A stretch of 64,000 bases of DNA from Roseivirga sp. (GCA_029262895.1 JAJCYM010000047.1:1-64000); one strand, 5' to 3'; shown: positions 51,527 through 60,186, counted from the first letter of the stretch. Translations and numbers: made by a program. The notes: generated by a model from the sequence alone, not told the origin.

Positions 51527-51547
51527 GTCGTAGTTTGAAACTACGAC
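51527..51547. repeat. REP-like palindrome, copy 2
   Basis: GTCGTAGTTT-G-AAACTACGAC, preceded by GAACTG as in the copy at 50010-50030. The single difference in one arm (G to T) is matched by the complementary change in the other arm, so pairing is conserved. It lies 17 bp upstream of the split transposase start. Confidence 0.7.
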
Positions 51548-51585
51548 TTATTATCTTTTATGCTTATTAGAGCCGTTTATATAAA

Positions 51586-51631
51586 GGCGTAGATGCGCCA
51601 TGGCCATCCCTTCGGGCCAATCTACACCTAG
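51586..51631. repeat. Hairpin repeat with ACACCTAG tail
   Basis: GGCGTAGAT pairs with ATCTACACC (one G-T pair) around a loop that contains its own TGGCC...GGCCA stem, and ends ACACCTAGTTCCGT. It is the third ACACCTAG site, 771 bp after the one at 50853. Confidence 0.5.
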
Positions 51632-51654
51632 TTCCGTCATGCGATTTGTGCCTA

Positions 51655-51825
51655 TCAGATAAAATGAAACATGAGGTTTACAAAAACGGCAATAAGGCTT
51701 TCTAAGACATCAAATCTTGACCAAATAGTATTTGGCCTTTCTCTCTTACCATTTATGTCTAAAAAATATCGCTTGATTTTCAACGACTTAACGCTGAAAA
51801 CCAAGCGACCAGATAATCTGTAACA
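51655..51825 (-). pseudogene. Possible remnant reading frame
   Basis: On the minus strand 56 codons are open without a start codon and end in NGKRERPNTIWSRFDVLESL and IAVFVNLMFHFI before a stop. The composition looks like a protein C-terminus, perhaps of a transposase, but I cannot name a family. The region 51632-52315 otherwise holds no convincing gene: a 13-bp-arm hairpin (51770-51807, CGCTTGATTTTCA), a 32-codon ORF at 51876-51974 and one palindrome. Confidence 0.25.
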
Positions 51826-52189
51826 TTACTAATGTTTAGGCACTAAAATTGAAAGCTGAAATTTCAACCCTTCTAATGTCAACAGAGGATACCAACATTA
51901 CCAGCGAAGAACTGAGCATATTAAACTTCAATCCTAAGCAAGTTAAAATTTCAATCGACAATTACCATAAGTAGGTAATATTTTTTCCATAAATGGAATA
52001 TAAAATGATAGAATGAAACCTTACAATGAAAGGATTAGTCTTAGTTCAACTGAACATGTTTTGAACTATATCAATTTGGTTTGTATTGTTTTTCGATATG
52101 GTATTGTTTCTCCAAGATGGATTTTTTGTGCTTTTTAAAGATTTGTCCAGCGATTATTTTGATGAGCGGTGCTTACTCAATATTCAGTC

Positions 52190-52220
52190 GTCATCCGGTG
52201 ACTCGAAGTCACCGGATGAC
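52190..52220. repeat. Palindrome related to the one at 26509-26541
   Basis: GTCATCCGGTGACT-CGA-AGTCACCGGATGAC has 14-bp perfect arms. It shares the pattern TCATCyGGTsACT...AGTsACCrGATGA with the 26.5-kb palindrome, with compensatory differences in both arms. It belongs to the same dispersed palindrome family. Confidence 0.65.
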
Positions 52221-52315
52221 TAAGGCAAAGAATTAATTTCAGCATTCCAATGCCTACTGACATAGGGCTGTCACTTGCCTGGTTTTACTTGCGCTTATAA
52301 TTCAAAACAATAATT

Positions 52316-52483
52316 ATGAGTGACAAACAAATGATTACGGAAATGGTGCTCTTTAAAATAAAGCCAGAGCATATTTCAGGCCATGCGGAGGCCGCAGGTC
52401 AGGATATCTATGACAGGACTGAAAAAGGAAAGTTCCCATTAATTATGGCTGCCTTTGAGAAAATTGATTTTTTGACCAATTAA
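52316..52483 (+). CDS. Small hypothetical protein, 55 residues
   Basis: A short frame from ATG 52316 to TAA 52483: MSDKQMITEMVLFKIKPEHI, then SGHAEAAGQDIYDRTEKGKF and a C-terminal PLIMAAFEKIDFLTN. It ends 9 bp before the GyrI-like gene and appears to lead that operon. The pattern MVLFKIKPEH hints at the first strand of a dimeric alpha/beta-barrel (ABM-like) domain, but it is too short for a full domain. It may be a truncated relic or a real small protein. Confidence 0.5.
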   Translation: MSDKQMITEMVLFKIKPEHISGHAEAAGQDIYDRTEKGKFPLIMAAFEKIDFLTN

Positions 52484-52492
52484 TTTAATATC

Positions 52493-53092
52493 ATGAGCAA
52501 GCTGGATTTTGTAAAAACAGAGAAAGATTACTACAGTGCCAAGGCACAACCTGCTTTGGTAGAATTAGGCGCCTATCAGTATATTACCAGCCAAGGCAAT
52601 TCCGCACCGGAAGACCCTGCCTTCACTCAGGCCATTGGCAGTTTGTATGGTCTGGCCTACCCCTTAAAATTTGCCTATAAGGGTATGGATAAGGACTTTA
52701 CGATGCCCAAAATGGAGGCCTATTGGTGGATGGAAAAAGATATTCCTTTTGAAGAGGCTGTTCGAACCGATTGGCATTGGAAATTGATGATCCCGATGCC
52801 CGATTTTGTAGAAGAATCTGAATTTCAAAAAGTCCTTGAAAGCGCAAGGGAGAAAGGTAAGGTGCATAAAGAAACAACCATCAACTTTGAAGCAATTCAT
52901 GAAGACAAAGTGGTTCAGGTACTTCATCTGGGATCTTATGAAGAAGAAAAAGAGAGCATAGGAAAGGTCATGGATTTTATAGAAGAACAAGGACTTGAGG
53001 TGAATGGTCATCATCGTGAAATCTACTTATCCGACCCGATGAAGACAGCCACAGAAAAACTCAGAACTATCTTAAGGTATGCCGTGAAATGA
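52493..53092 (+). CDS. GyrI-like small-molecule-binding protein
   Basis: A 199-residue protein of the GyrI-like/SHS2 effector-binding fold: TKIEKDYY-like start (LDFVKTEKDYYSAKAQPALV), the segment PMKMEAYWW-like (TMPKMEAYWWMEKDIPFEEA), HWKLMIPMPDFVEESEFQKV, and KVVQVLHLGSYEEEKESIGK. Standalone GyrI-like proteins bind hydrophobic cations or act as hydrolases on toxic compounds. It overlaps the next gene by 4 bp in a five-gene operon. Confidence 0.85.
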   Translation: MSKLDFVKTEKDYYSAKAQPALVELGAYQYITSQGNSAPEDPAFTQAIGSLYGLAYPLKFAYKGMDKDFTMPKMEAYWWMEKDIPFEEAVRTDWHWKLMIPMPDFVEESEFQKVLESAREKGKVHKETTINFEAIHEDKVVQVLHLGSYEEEKESIGKVMDFIEEQGLEVNGHHREIYLSDPMKTATEKLRTILRYAVK

Positions 53093-53619
53093 GAAAAGTT
53101 AAACTATATATCGCCATGTCGTTGGATGGCAAGATTGCCGGTCCTGATGATGACGTGAAATGGCTGGAAGAACTACCCAACCCTGAGAAATCGGATTATG
53201 GCTATGGTGATTTCTACAAGTCGGTTGATACTACCATTATGGGAAATAGTACTTACAAAATGATCCAGAAATTTGGCGGTAAGTTTCCCTACCCGGATAC
53301 TATCAATTATGTGGTTACACGTGATGCCTCTTTGAAAGACAATGCTGATGTATCATTCACAAACGATCCGGTTAGCCTGATATCAGAACTAAAAAGCCAG
53401 GAAGGTGCAGACATTTGGCTGATTGGCGGAGGCCAACTGAACTCAGTGCTTTGGAATGAGGGTCTGGTTGACGAGTTACATGTTTACATGATGCCCATTG
53501 TGCTTGGCGAAGGCATCTCCCTGTTTGAAAGCCTTCCGAAAAGAGCGGCATTAAAACTCTTGCATAGCACCAGCTATAGTTCTGGAGTGTGTAGTTTAAT
53601 ATATTCGATAAAAAAGTAA
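53089..53619 (+). CDS. Dihydrofolate reductase-like (RibD C-terminal) protein
   Basis: A 176-residue DHFR-fold protein: VKLYIAMSLDGKIAGPDDDV at the start, TTIMGNSTYKMIQKFGGKFP, IWLIGGGQLNSVLWNEGLVD and MMPIVLGEGISLFES. Bacteroidota carry many such paralogues separate from FolA and RibD; the substrate is unknown. Translationally coupled to the GyrI-like gene (ATGA) and directly abutting the AlkC gene. Confidence 0.87.
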   Translation: MRKVKLYIAMSLDGKIAGPDDDVKWLEELPNPEKSDYGYGDFYKSVDTTIMGNSTYKMIQKFGGKFPYPDTINYVVTRDASLKDNADVSFTNDPVSLISELKSQEGADIWLIGGGQLNSVLWNEGLVDELHVYMMPIVLGEGISLFESLPKRAALKLLHSTSYSSGVCSLIYSIKK

Positions 53620-54708
53620 ATGGCGGAGCTTCTAAAAGATCAATACTACCTATGGTCCTTTTATGAGAAGTTGGGAGAAGCTCTGGAAAGCCAATTACCC
53701 GACTTCGATAGGGCCCATTTGCTCAAAAAGGTTGCAGATCAAAAAATAATTGAGCTGGACCTGAAAACCAAAATGTACGAGTCGGCCAGACTGATGCATC
53801 AATTTTTACCTCATGCCTATGAAAATCAACTGGGTATTGTATTGAAGCTCGGGCCGGTTTTTGGTGGGCTTGAAGGGATGTTTTTACCGGCCTGGGTAGA
53901 GCTATTTGGGTTGGATAATCCAGCAGCATCCGTTCAAGGGCTTTATGAGTTAACAAAGCATTCCAGTGCTGAATTTTCCATTCGACCTTTTATCATTCAG
54001 GATCAGTCGCTGGTGCTAAAGGAAATGCTGACTTGGAGCAGAGATGAAAACGAACATGTGCGCAGATTGGCCTCTGAAGGATGTCGTCCAAGACTGCCAT
54101 GGGCTATGGCAATCTCTGAATTAAAGAGGGACCCCGAGCCGATATTCCCAATCCTTGATGAACTTAAGGCGGATGAGTCGCTATACGTCCGAAAATCGGT
54201 GGCCAATAATATCAACGACATCACCAAAGACAATCCCGATTTGGCATTAGACCTGGTTGAGGGCTGGGGCTTCGGGCAGCACAAGCATACGGATTGGATC
54301 ATCAAACACGGACTGCGCAGCCTGATAAAAGCGGGCAATCAACGGGCGCTAAAATTGCTGGGCTTTGAACCACCTAAGGTGAGCATAGACAAATTTCAAC
54401 TGGCAAATAACCAGGTCAAAATTGGAGATAATCTGAACATGAAGCTCACCTTGATCAATAAGGGCAAAGACGCTACGCTGATGCTGGATTACACGGTGCA
54501 CTTTGTCAGAGCCAAGGGGAAAATGGGCAAGAAGGTTTTTAAATGGAAAAACTTTGCCTTGAAAGCTGAGGAATCGATCGTTTTATCGAAATCACATTCT
54601 TTTAAGCTGATCAATACCAGAAGATACTATCCGGGAACGCATAAGGTGGAGGTGCAGGTGAATGGAGAAATTGTAACTTTCGAGGAGTTCCAACTATTAG
54701 ATGTTTGA
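53620..54708 (+). CDS. DNA alkylation repair protein, AlkC-type HEAT-repeat glycosylase with C-terminal Ig-like domain
   Basis: A 362-residue protein. Residues about 1-230 are HEAT-like helical repeats with the AlkC/AlkD signature HVRRLASEGCRPRLPWAMAI and SLYVRKSVANNINDITKDNP. Residues about 245-362 form a beta-rich Ig-like domain (NLNMKLTLINKGKDATLMLD, YYPGTHKVEVQVNGEIVTFE) as in the AlkC subgroup. These enzymes excise N3- and N7-alkylated purines without base flipping. The start abuts the upstream stop. Confidence 0.85.
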   Translation: MAELLKDQYYLWSFYEKLGEALESQLPDFDRAHLLKKVADQKIIELDLKTKMYESARLMHQFLPHAYENQLGIVLKLGPVFGGLEGMFLPAWVELFGLDNPAASVQGLYELTKHSSAEFSIRPFIIQDQSLVLKEMLTWSRDENEHVRRLASEGCRPRLPWAMAISELKRDPEPIFPILDELKADESLYVRKSVANNINDITKDNPDLALDLVEGWGFGQHKHTDWIIKHGLRSLIKAGNQRALKLLGFEPPKVSIDKFQLANNQVKIGDNLNMKLTLINKGKDATLMLDYTVHFVRAKGKMGKKVFKWKNFALKAEESIVLSKSHSFKLINTRRYYPGTHKVEVQVNGEIVTFEEFQLLDV

Positions 54709-55820
54709 AAATCCTCCTGGCACCGGATAAGTTTAAAGGCTCTCTTTCAGCCATGGAAGCTTGTGAGGCCATGGAACAGGGCATCAGGAAGCTTGATAAG
54801 ACCATAGATGTCATCAAATGCCCCATGGCAGATGGTGGTGAAGGTACCCTGGATGTTCTGGAGCAACATTTAGTGTTGGAGCGGGTTTATTGCCAGGTTT
54901 CCAATCCCTTAATGAGATCAATTGAGGCTTACTACTTGAGCGACAATGAAGTGGCCTATATAGAAATGGCTCAGGCCTCCGGACTCCAATGCTTACAGCC
55001 TTCGGAGTATGACCCTTTAAAAACCAGCTCTTATGGGACTGGCGAATTGATTGAACATGCCATTGAATCCGGTGTTGGGGAAATTTATTTATTAATAGGG
55101 GGTAGTGCCACTAATGATGGTGGTATTGGCATGGCTGCAGCCCTTGGTTTCGATTTTTTGGATAAAAATGGCCAAAGGGTCACCCCCAACGGGCAAGGAC
55201 TAAGTTTAATTGAGAGGGTTGTTCCACCACAATATCCCGACTTATTGAAAGGCATCCACTTCACAGTTTTAACTGATGTACAGAATCTCCTTTGTGGTAG
55301 GCAGGGGGCTGCACATGTTTATGCCAAACAAAAGGGTGCGGACGAAGCCATGATCAATCAACTGGATGATGGACTTGTGCATTTGAGTAGACTGCTTAAA
55401 AATGGATTTGAGCAATTATCAGGAGCCGGTGCTGCCGGTGGCCTCGGCTATGGAGCCATGACATTTTTAGCAGCGGAATTGAGGTCAGGTGTGGATTTTA
55501 TCATGGAGACTATCGACTTTGAAAACAAGTTGAAGTCCGTGGACTTGGTGATCACCGGAGAAGGCAAGCTGGATTTGCAAACACTTGAAGGTAAAGTGGT
55601 TTTTGCAGTATGCCAAAGGGCAAAGTATATTGACATCAAAGTTGCTGTGATTTGTGGCGATGTAGAAAGCCCCGAATATATAAAGCAGGCATTGGGGGCA
55701 TTTGGGGTCTATTCTCTTTTGACCCCTGAAGTTTCAACCAAGTTCGCCATGACAAACGCGTCAGAGTTGATCGAACGAAATGTCACAGTTTTACTTAAAG
55801 AATTTATATCTGAAGACTAA
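54705..55820 (+). CDS. Glycerate kinase
   Basis: A 371-residue type II glycerate kinase (GarK/GlxK family). The start is TTG at 54705, overlapping the AlkC stop; no ATG precedes MKILLAPDKFKGSLSAMEAC. Signatures: CPMADGGEGTLDVL, LIGGSATNDGGIGMAAALGF, SGAGAAGGLGYGAMTFL, DLVITGEGKLDLQTLEGK. It phosphorylates glycerate to 2- or 3-phosphoglycerate. It is the last gene of the GyrI-like/DHFR/AlkC operon; a functional link to these is not obvious. Confidence 0.93.
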   Translation: MKILLAPDKFKGSLSAMEACEAMEQGIRKLDKTIDVIKCPMADGGEGTLDVLEQHLVLERVYCQVSNPLMRSIEAYYLSDNEVAYIEMAQASGLQCLQPSEYDPLKTSSYGTGELIEHAIESGVGEIYLLIGGSATNDGGIGMAAALGFDFLDKNGQRVTPNGQGLSLIERVVPPQYPDLLKGIHFTVLTDVQNLLCGRQGAAHVYAKQKGADEAMINQLDDGLVHLSRLLKNGFEQLSGAGAAGGLGYGAMTFLAAELRSGVDFIMETIDFENKLKSVDLVITGEGKLDLQTLEGKVVFAVCQRAKYIDIKVAVICGDVESPEYIKQALGAFGVYSLLTPEVSTKFAMTNASELIERNVTVLLKEFISED

Positions 55821-55894
55821 GAATCACATGTCAGCATAGGCATTTTGTTGTACACGTTTTAAAACCTATTATCAGGAAATTGGTATAATGGGTA

Positions 55895-56713
55895 ATGATC
55901 TTGTCGGGCAACATTCGAAGTTATATTTCGCTAAGGCAATCAGAACTTAAGCTCACCTCCCTGGTGGGCTTATTTCTTACGGTCATTGCCATTATCGTGA
56001 TGACCCAAAACTACTTCAAGTATGCCTATCTGGGTAATTATTCATTTGGGATGAGCCTTGCCTATAATCTCATCGTTTACAGCACCTATGCCCTGCTAAC
56101 GCCCCTGATTTTTCATCTTGGACAAAAGTTTTCTATTAAGGAGGCCCCAAGAACCCAAAGGTTGCTGTTGCATTTGGCTTTGAGTGTGCTATTTGGTTTG
56201 GGTCATATGATTTTCTGCAATGTTGTACTTTTCAGCGTTGACCTTTCCTCTTCCATCATTTTCCCAAGGTTTATAGCAAAGTACCTTACCAACGTAATAC
56301 ACTTTCATCTGCTGGCTTATTGGGCCATTTTGCTTCTGATGACCTTTAGGTCTAGGAAGCAAGAGCCACAAAAAAAGGAAAAAATTGTTGAGACCCTTGA
56401 GCGATTCAGAGTAGATAAAAACGGTCGAACGTTCTTTGTTGAACTTGATCAGGTATATTGGATTGAGGCCATGGATCATTATCAAAAGATTCATACAGAC
56501 GCAGGATATCATGTCATCAAGGATGTGATGAAATCACTCCAGGAAAAGCTTCCCTCTGAACATTTTATTAGAATTCATCGATCTTATTTTGCCAATAGAA
56601 AGATGATCAAGGCACTACATAAGAATTCCGATTTGACTGTCATTTTGAAAAATGGGGAGACCCTCAAAGTTGGCAATTCCTACAAAAAGGCCGTTCTGAG
56701 TCTTTTTGATTAA
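55895..56713 (+). CDS. Membrane-anchored LytTR-domain regulator
   Basis: A 272-residue protein with four N-terminal helices (LTSLVGLFLTVIAIIVMTQN, LAYNLIVYSTYALLTPLIFH, LLLHLALSVLFGLGHMIFCN, HFHLLAYWAILLLMTFR), then a basic linker and a C-terminal LytTR domain (FFVELDQVYWIEAMDHYQKI, HFIRIHRSYFANRKMIKALH, GETLKVGNSYKKAV). Same layout as the protein at 47006-47773. It is followed 74 bp later by the hydrolase-LanC-like lipoprotein gene on the same strand, a possible target. Confidence 0.87.
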   Translation: MILSGNIRSYISLRQSELKLTSLVGLFLTVIAIIVMTQNYFKYAYLGNYSFGMSLAYNLIVYSTYALLTPLIFHLGQKFSIKEAPRTQRLLLHLALSVLFGLGHMIFCNVVLFSVDLSSSIIFPRFIAKYLTNVIHFHLLAYWAILLLMTFRSRKQEPQKKEKIVETLERFRVDKNGRTFFVELDQVYWIEAMDHYQKIHTDAGYHVIKDVMKSLQEKLPSEHFIRIHRSYFANRKMIKALHKNSDLTVILKNGETLKVGNSYKKAVLSLFD

Positions 56714-56787
56714 GCCATTCACGAATCATTTTAATACGTTGGCGAATAGAGTCTTCTGATTGGCCGGTGACCGAATCATATTTGGCC

Positions 56788-58881
56788 ATGCGCTATACGA
56801 AAATCAGTGTGGGTAATTTGATACTGTTGCTGCTAACCTTAGGTTGTGCATCTGACAAGGAATTTACGACAAACCAGACCATTTCCTTTAAGGCGGAGGA
56901 CGGGGTCACAGTCACAGCAGATTTTTATCCATCGGCCCGAAAGTCGGATCCGACTATTGTAATGTTTCATCAATCCGCTTCGAGTAGAGGAGAATACCAG
57001 ACAATTGCACCTCGACTTCAGCAGCGAGGATTCAATTGCCTGGCTGTTGATTTACGCTGGGGGAAAAAGGACTTTTGGAACGGAGTTGAGAATGAGACTG
57101 CAAGGGCTTATGGGTCATATGAGGTGGTAGACAATTTTGTGGATACAGATGCCTATCAATATGAAGAGGTTTGGCCAAGAATTTTTGATTCCTACTTGGA
57201 CATGACAGCGGCATTGAAATGGTTGAAAGAGAATGATTTCGATGGTGATTTAATTGTTTGGGGATCATCCTTTTCCGCCATGCTTCAATTCAAATTGGCC
57301 AGGGAATTTCCAGAGGAGATTGAGGCAATGGTCTCTTATTCCCCTGGAGAATACTATGAAAAAGACACCGTGTTATTACGTTCCTGGTCTTCAGAGGTCA
57401 CGCAACCGGTTTTTATTGCTGCTGGTCAAGATACTGCTGAATACTTAATGACAAGGCCAATTCTGGAATCTCTCAAAGGGGTTCAGCCTGAGTTTTTTCA
57501 GGCCGTTAAAGGAAGACATGGAAGTAGTGTGCTTTTGCAAGATGAGGCTAACTGGCCTCCTCTGATTTCTTTTCTTCAACAGTTCAAAACATACAAAAAG
57601 GATGATTATCTCGATTTGGCGAGACAAGCAGGTTTCTGGCTTCAATCGAAAAAAATTAAAAAGGGTGATGATCTAATCTGGCGCGATGTGCTTGATGATT
57701 CTGTGGTATCAATGTCCTATTCAAACGGTGTTTCAGGGACTGTCCTTTTCTATTCGGACTTATTTAGAAATGGGGGAAGTCAAGAACACATGCAAGAGGC
57801 TCAATCAGGTGCAGACTATCTGCTCAAAAACCTTCCTGAAAAAAGTGATTCTTTGAACAAGGTGTCCTGGGCATTTAGCCCATATGGCAACGTTTGCGGA
57901 ACGGGTTATGCCTTATTAGAAATGTATAATCTTACGGGAGAGGAAGCGTATAAAACCGGGGTTCAGCACATTCTGGGCGTATTGGATCACTTTTCATTGA
58001 ATCAAAATGACACAGTCTCCTGGGATTTGGGCAATGATGTTTTAGGCGGTCTTTCCGGCACTGGTCTTTTTCTACTTGCCGTGGCCGAAACATTCGAGGA
58101 TTCTCTGGCGCTCTCATTGGCCAGGTCTGCGGGTCGCACTTTAATATCAAGGGCCACCGAATCTGGCAATACCTTAACTTGGAAACGGGGTCAGGACGGC
58201 AATTTTACCCTTCCCAACTTTTCTCATGGTGCTGCAGGGATAGGTTATTTTTTAGCACGACTCTTCGAGAGGACGGGAGACCCTGAATTTCTGGAAGCCG
58301 CTCAAAAATCGATCAACTATCTGGACTCAATTGCCTACACGGAAGACAATACTTACCTGATCCCCTATGGTTTTCCAGACCCCGGTTGGAGTAGGGCTTT
58401 TGACATTGGCTGGGCACATGGACCTGCAGGTGTTGCCCGGCTTTTCTATCAGATGTATAAAATTGACGAGGATCAGAAATGGCTTAATAGGATGAAGGCA
58501 TGTTTCAATGGAATTCGTTTAAGCAATGCCATGGGCCAACTTAATCCAATGTTCGGAACACGACCTTTTAGTATTGATCAGAGATTTGGATTGACCAGTG
58601 TCGCAAGTTTTGCCTTGGATTTATATTCAGTTACCAAAGACTTAGAATATTTAAACTATGCACAACACACTATTGATTATATCATGAGTAAGGCAAGCTT
58701 TAAAGACGGACTTCATTGGCCGATTGAGCGTTTTGGTTTTATGAAAAATCGAGGTCAAGTGACAAGTTTCACAGGATACTTCTATGGCTCGTCAGGTTAT
58801 GGTGCCTTGCTATTGAAGGCCTATAATATCGCTACTAATCAAAAGCACTTCAGCCGTTTTGTTGATGATCCTTTCGACTAA
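56788..58881 (+). CDS. Lipoprotein fusing an alpha/beta hydrolase to a LanC-like toroid domain
   Basis: 697 residues from ATG 56788; the frame opens at a GTG at 56767, but the signal MRYTKISVGNLILLLLTLGC (lipobox TLGC) fits the ATG. Residues about 30-265 are a hydrolase with a complete triad: Ser161 in VWGSSFSAML, Asp215 in AAGQDTAEY and His244 in KGRHGSS. Residues about 275-690 contain seven spaced G-rich helix starts like a LanC alpha/alpha barrel, e.g. VCGTGYALLEMY, GLSGTGLFLLAVAE, NFSHGAAGIGYFLARLFER, GWAHGPAGVARLFYQMY, FYGSSGYGALLLKAY. The zinc Cys of true LanC is Ala in GWAHG, so lanthionine cyclase chemistry is unlikely. No lanthipeptide precursor or LanB/LanM gene is nearby. Substrate unknown. 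Confidence 0.8.
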   Translation: MRYTKISVGNLILLLLTLGCASDKEFTTNQTISFKAEDGVTVTADFYPSARKSDPTIVMFHQSASSRGEYQTIAPRLQQRGFNCLAVDLRWGKKDFWNGVENETARAYGSYEVVDNFVDTDAYQYEEVWPRIFDSYLDMTAALKWLKENDFDGDLIVWGSSFSAMLQFKLAREFPEEIEAMVSYSPGEYYEKDTVLLRSWSSEVTQPVFIAAGQDTAEYLMTRPILESLKGVQPEFFQAVKGRHGSSVLLQDEANWPPLISFLQQFKTYKKDDYLDLARQAGFWLQSKKIKKGDDLIWRDVLDDSVVSMSYSNGVSGTVLFYSDLFRNGGSQEHMQEAQSGADYLLKNLPEKSDSLNKVSWAFSPYGNVCGTGYALLEMYNLTGEEAYKTGVQHILGVLDHFSLNQNDTVSWDLGNDVLGGLSGTGLFLLAVAETFEDSLALSLARSAGRTLISRATESGNTLTWKRGQDGNFTLPNFSHGAAGIGYFLARLFERTGDPEFLEAAQKSINYLDSIAYTEDNTYLIPYGFPDPGWSRAFDIGWAHGPAGVARLFYQMYKIDEDQKWLNRMKACFNGIRLSNAMGQLNPMFGTRPFSIDQRFGLTSVASFALDLYSVTKDLEYLNYAQHTIDYIMSKASFKDGLHWPIERFGFMKNRGQVTSFTGYFYGSSGYGALLLKAYNIATNQKHFSRFVDDPFD

Positions 58882-58971
58882 AATATTGTAGAAAGTTTGA
58901 CATAGAAATTTAGGATTCAATATCCATCATATGGGAGTGCTTCGATCGGGATTATTTATTTATTTTGCGAC

Positions 58972-60186
58972 ATGGGCAAAATCAAAATTGGAATCATCAA
59001 AGAAGGCAAAATACCCATGGACAGAAGGGTGCCTCTGACTCCCACACAATGCGCGGAAATACTGTCTGATTTTGATGGAGTATCTATAAAGTGCCAGGAA
59101 AGCGATATCCGTTGTTTCCCAGATGAAGAATACCGGAAAGCAGGAGTGGAAGTGGTCAGCGATATTTCTGATTGTGAGATTATACTCGGAGTCAAAGAAG
59201 TACCCATACCCAACTTGATGGCCGGGAAAACCCATTTCTTTTTTTCTCACACCATAAAAAAACAAGATTACAACAGGGAATTGTTGCGCGAAATCATGAG
59301 CAAACAAATTCGACTGATTGATTGGGAGTGTCTTACCAACAAAGAAGGCCAAAGATTGATTGCCTTTGGCAGATATGCAGGAATTGTGGGAGCCTACAAT
59401 GCTGTTTGGACCTATGGCAAAAGGTATAATCTGTTCGATTTGAGAAGAGCCAATGAATGCTTCGATCTGGATGACTTAAAAACAGAATATGCCAAAGTGA
59501 AGTTACCGGCAATTAAAATTGCCCTTACCGGAGGAGGTCGTGTTTCAAAAGGTGCCATGGAAGTACTGCATGGTATGGGCATAAGAAAAGTGAGCCCCGC
59601 TGAGTTTGTCAATGAATATTTTGAGGGGCCTGTGTTCACTCAATTGAATACTCGAGACTATAACAAAAAGGCCAATGGTGAAACTTTTGATAGAGAAGAG
59701 TTCTATCAAAATCCGGCCAACTATGTTTCCAATTTTGCGGCTTATGCGGAGAAAGCCGATATATTAATTGCGGGAGCGTTCTGGGACCCAAAGGCTCCTG
59801 TTCTTTTTGGTCGAGAAGACGTATTGGCAACAGCTTTTAAAATTAGTGTCATTGCCGATATTACCTGCGACATAGAAGGGTCAATTCCATCAACCAAGCA
59901 GCCGAGCACCATTGATGATCCGATCTACGATTATAACCCCAGTAATGATAGGGTGGAAACAGCATTTGGGGATGAAGGCAACATCACCGTAATGGCTGTT
60001 GACAATCTGCCTTGCGAGCTGCCTCGAAATGCATCTGAGGATTTTGGAAGAGAGTTCGTAGATCAAATTCTCCCTAATTTAATCGGGGAGGATAAAGATG
60101 ATATCATCAAACGAGCCACCATAACCAAGGAGGGTAAGCTGACTGAAATCTACGGGTATCTTCAGGATTATGTAGATGGACATTAA
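58972..60186 (+). CDS. NAD(P)-dependent oxidoreductase, saccharopine/alanine-dehydrogenase-like
   Basis: 404 residues. The N-terminal domain starts IKIGIIKEGKIPMDRRVPLT, the AlaDH/PNT and Lys1-type motif with the substrate-binding RxPLTP. The Rossmann part has IALTGGGRVSKGAMEVLHGM, and later ISVIADITCDIEGSIPST and ITVMAVDNLPCELPRNASED. This pattern suits NAD-dependent saccharopine dehydrogenase (L-lysine forming) relatives; the true substrate is not certain. It overlaps deoC by 11 bp. Confidence 0.82.
   Translation: MGKIKIGIIKEGKIPMDRRVPLTPTQCAEILSDFDGVSIKCQESDIRCFPDEEYRKAGVEVVSDISDCEIILGVKEVPIPNLMAGKTHFFFSHTIKKQDYNRELLREIMSKQIRLIDWECLTNKEGQRLIAFGRYAGIVGAYNAVWTYGKRYNLFDLRRANECFDLDDLKTEYAKVKLPAIKIALTGGGRVSKGAMEVLHGMGIRKVSPAEFVNEYFEGPVFTQLNTRDYNKKANGETFDREEFYQNPANYVSNFAAYAEKADILIAGAFWDPKAPVLFGREDVLATAFKISVIADITCDIEGSIPSTKQPSTIDDPIYDYNPSNDRVETAFGDEGNITVMAVDNLPCELPRNASEDFGREFVDQILPNLIGEDKDDIIKRATITKEGKLTEIYGYLQDYVDGH

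Noticed and set aside
49009-52315. CRISPR array in the palindrome-rich region
   Set aside because: The repeats are few, differ in sequence and are not regularly spaced at 60-70 bp; no cas gene is present.
56788-58881. Lanthipeptide biosynthesis cluster
   Set aside because: No precursor peptide, dehydratase or transporter nearby, and the LanC-like part has lost its zinc Cys.
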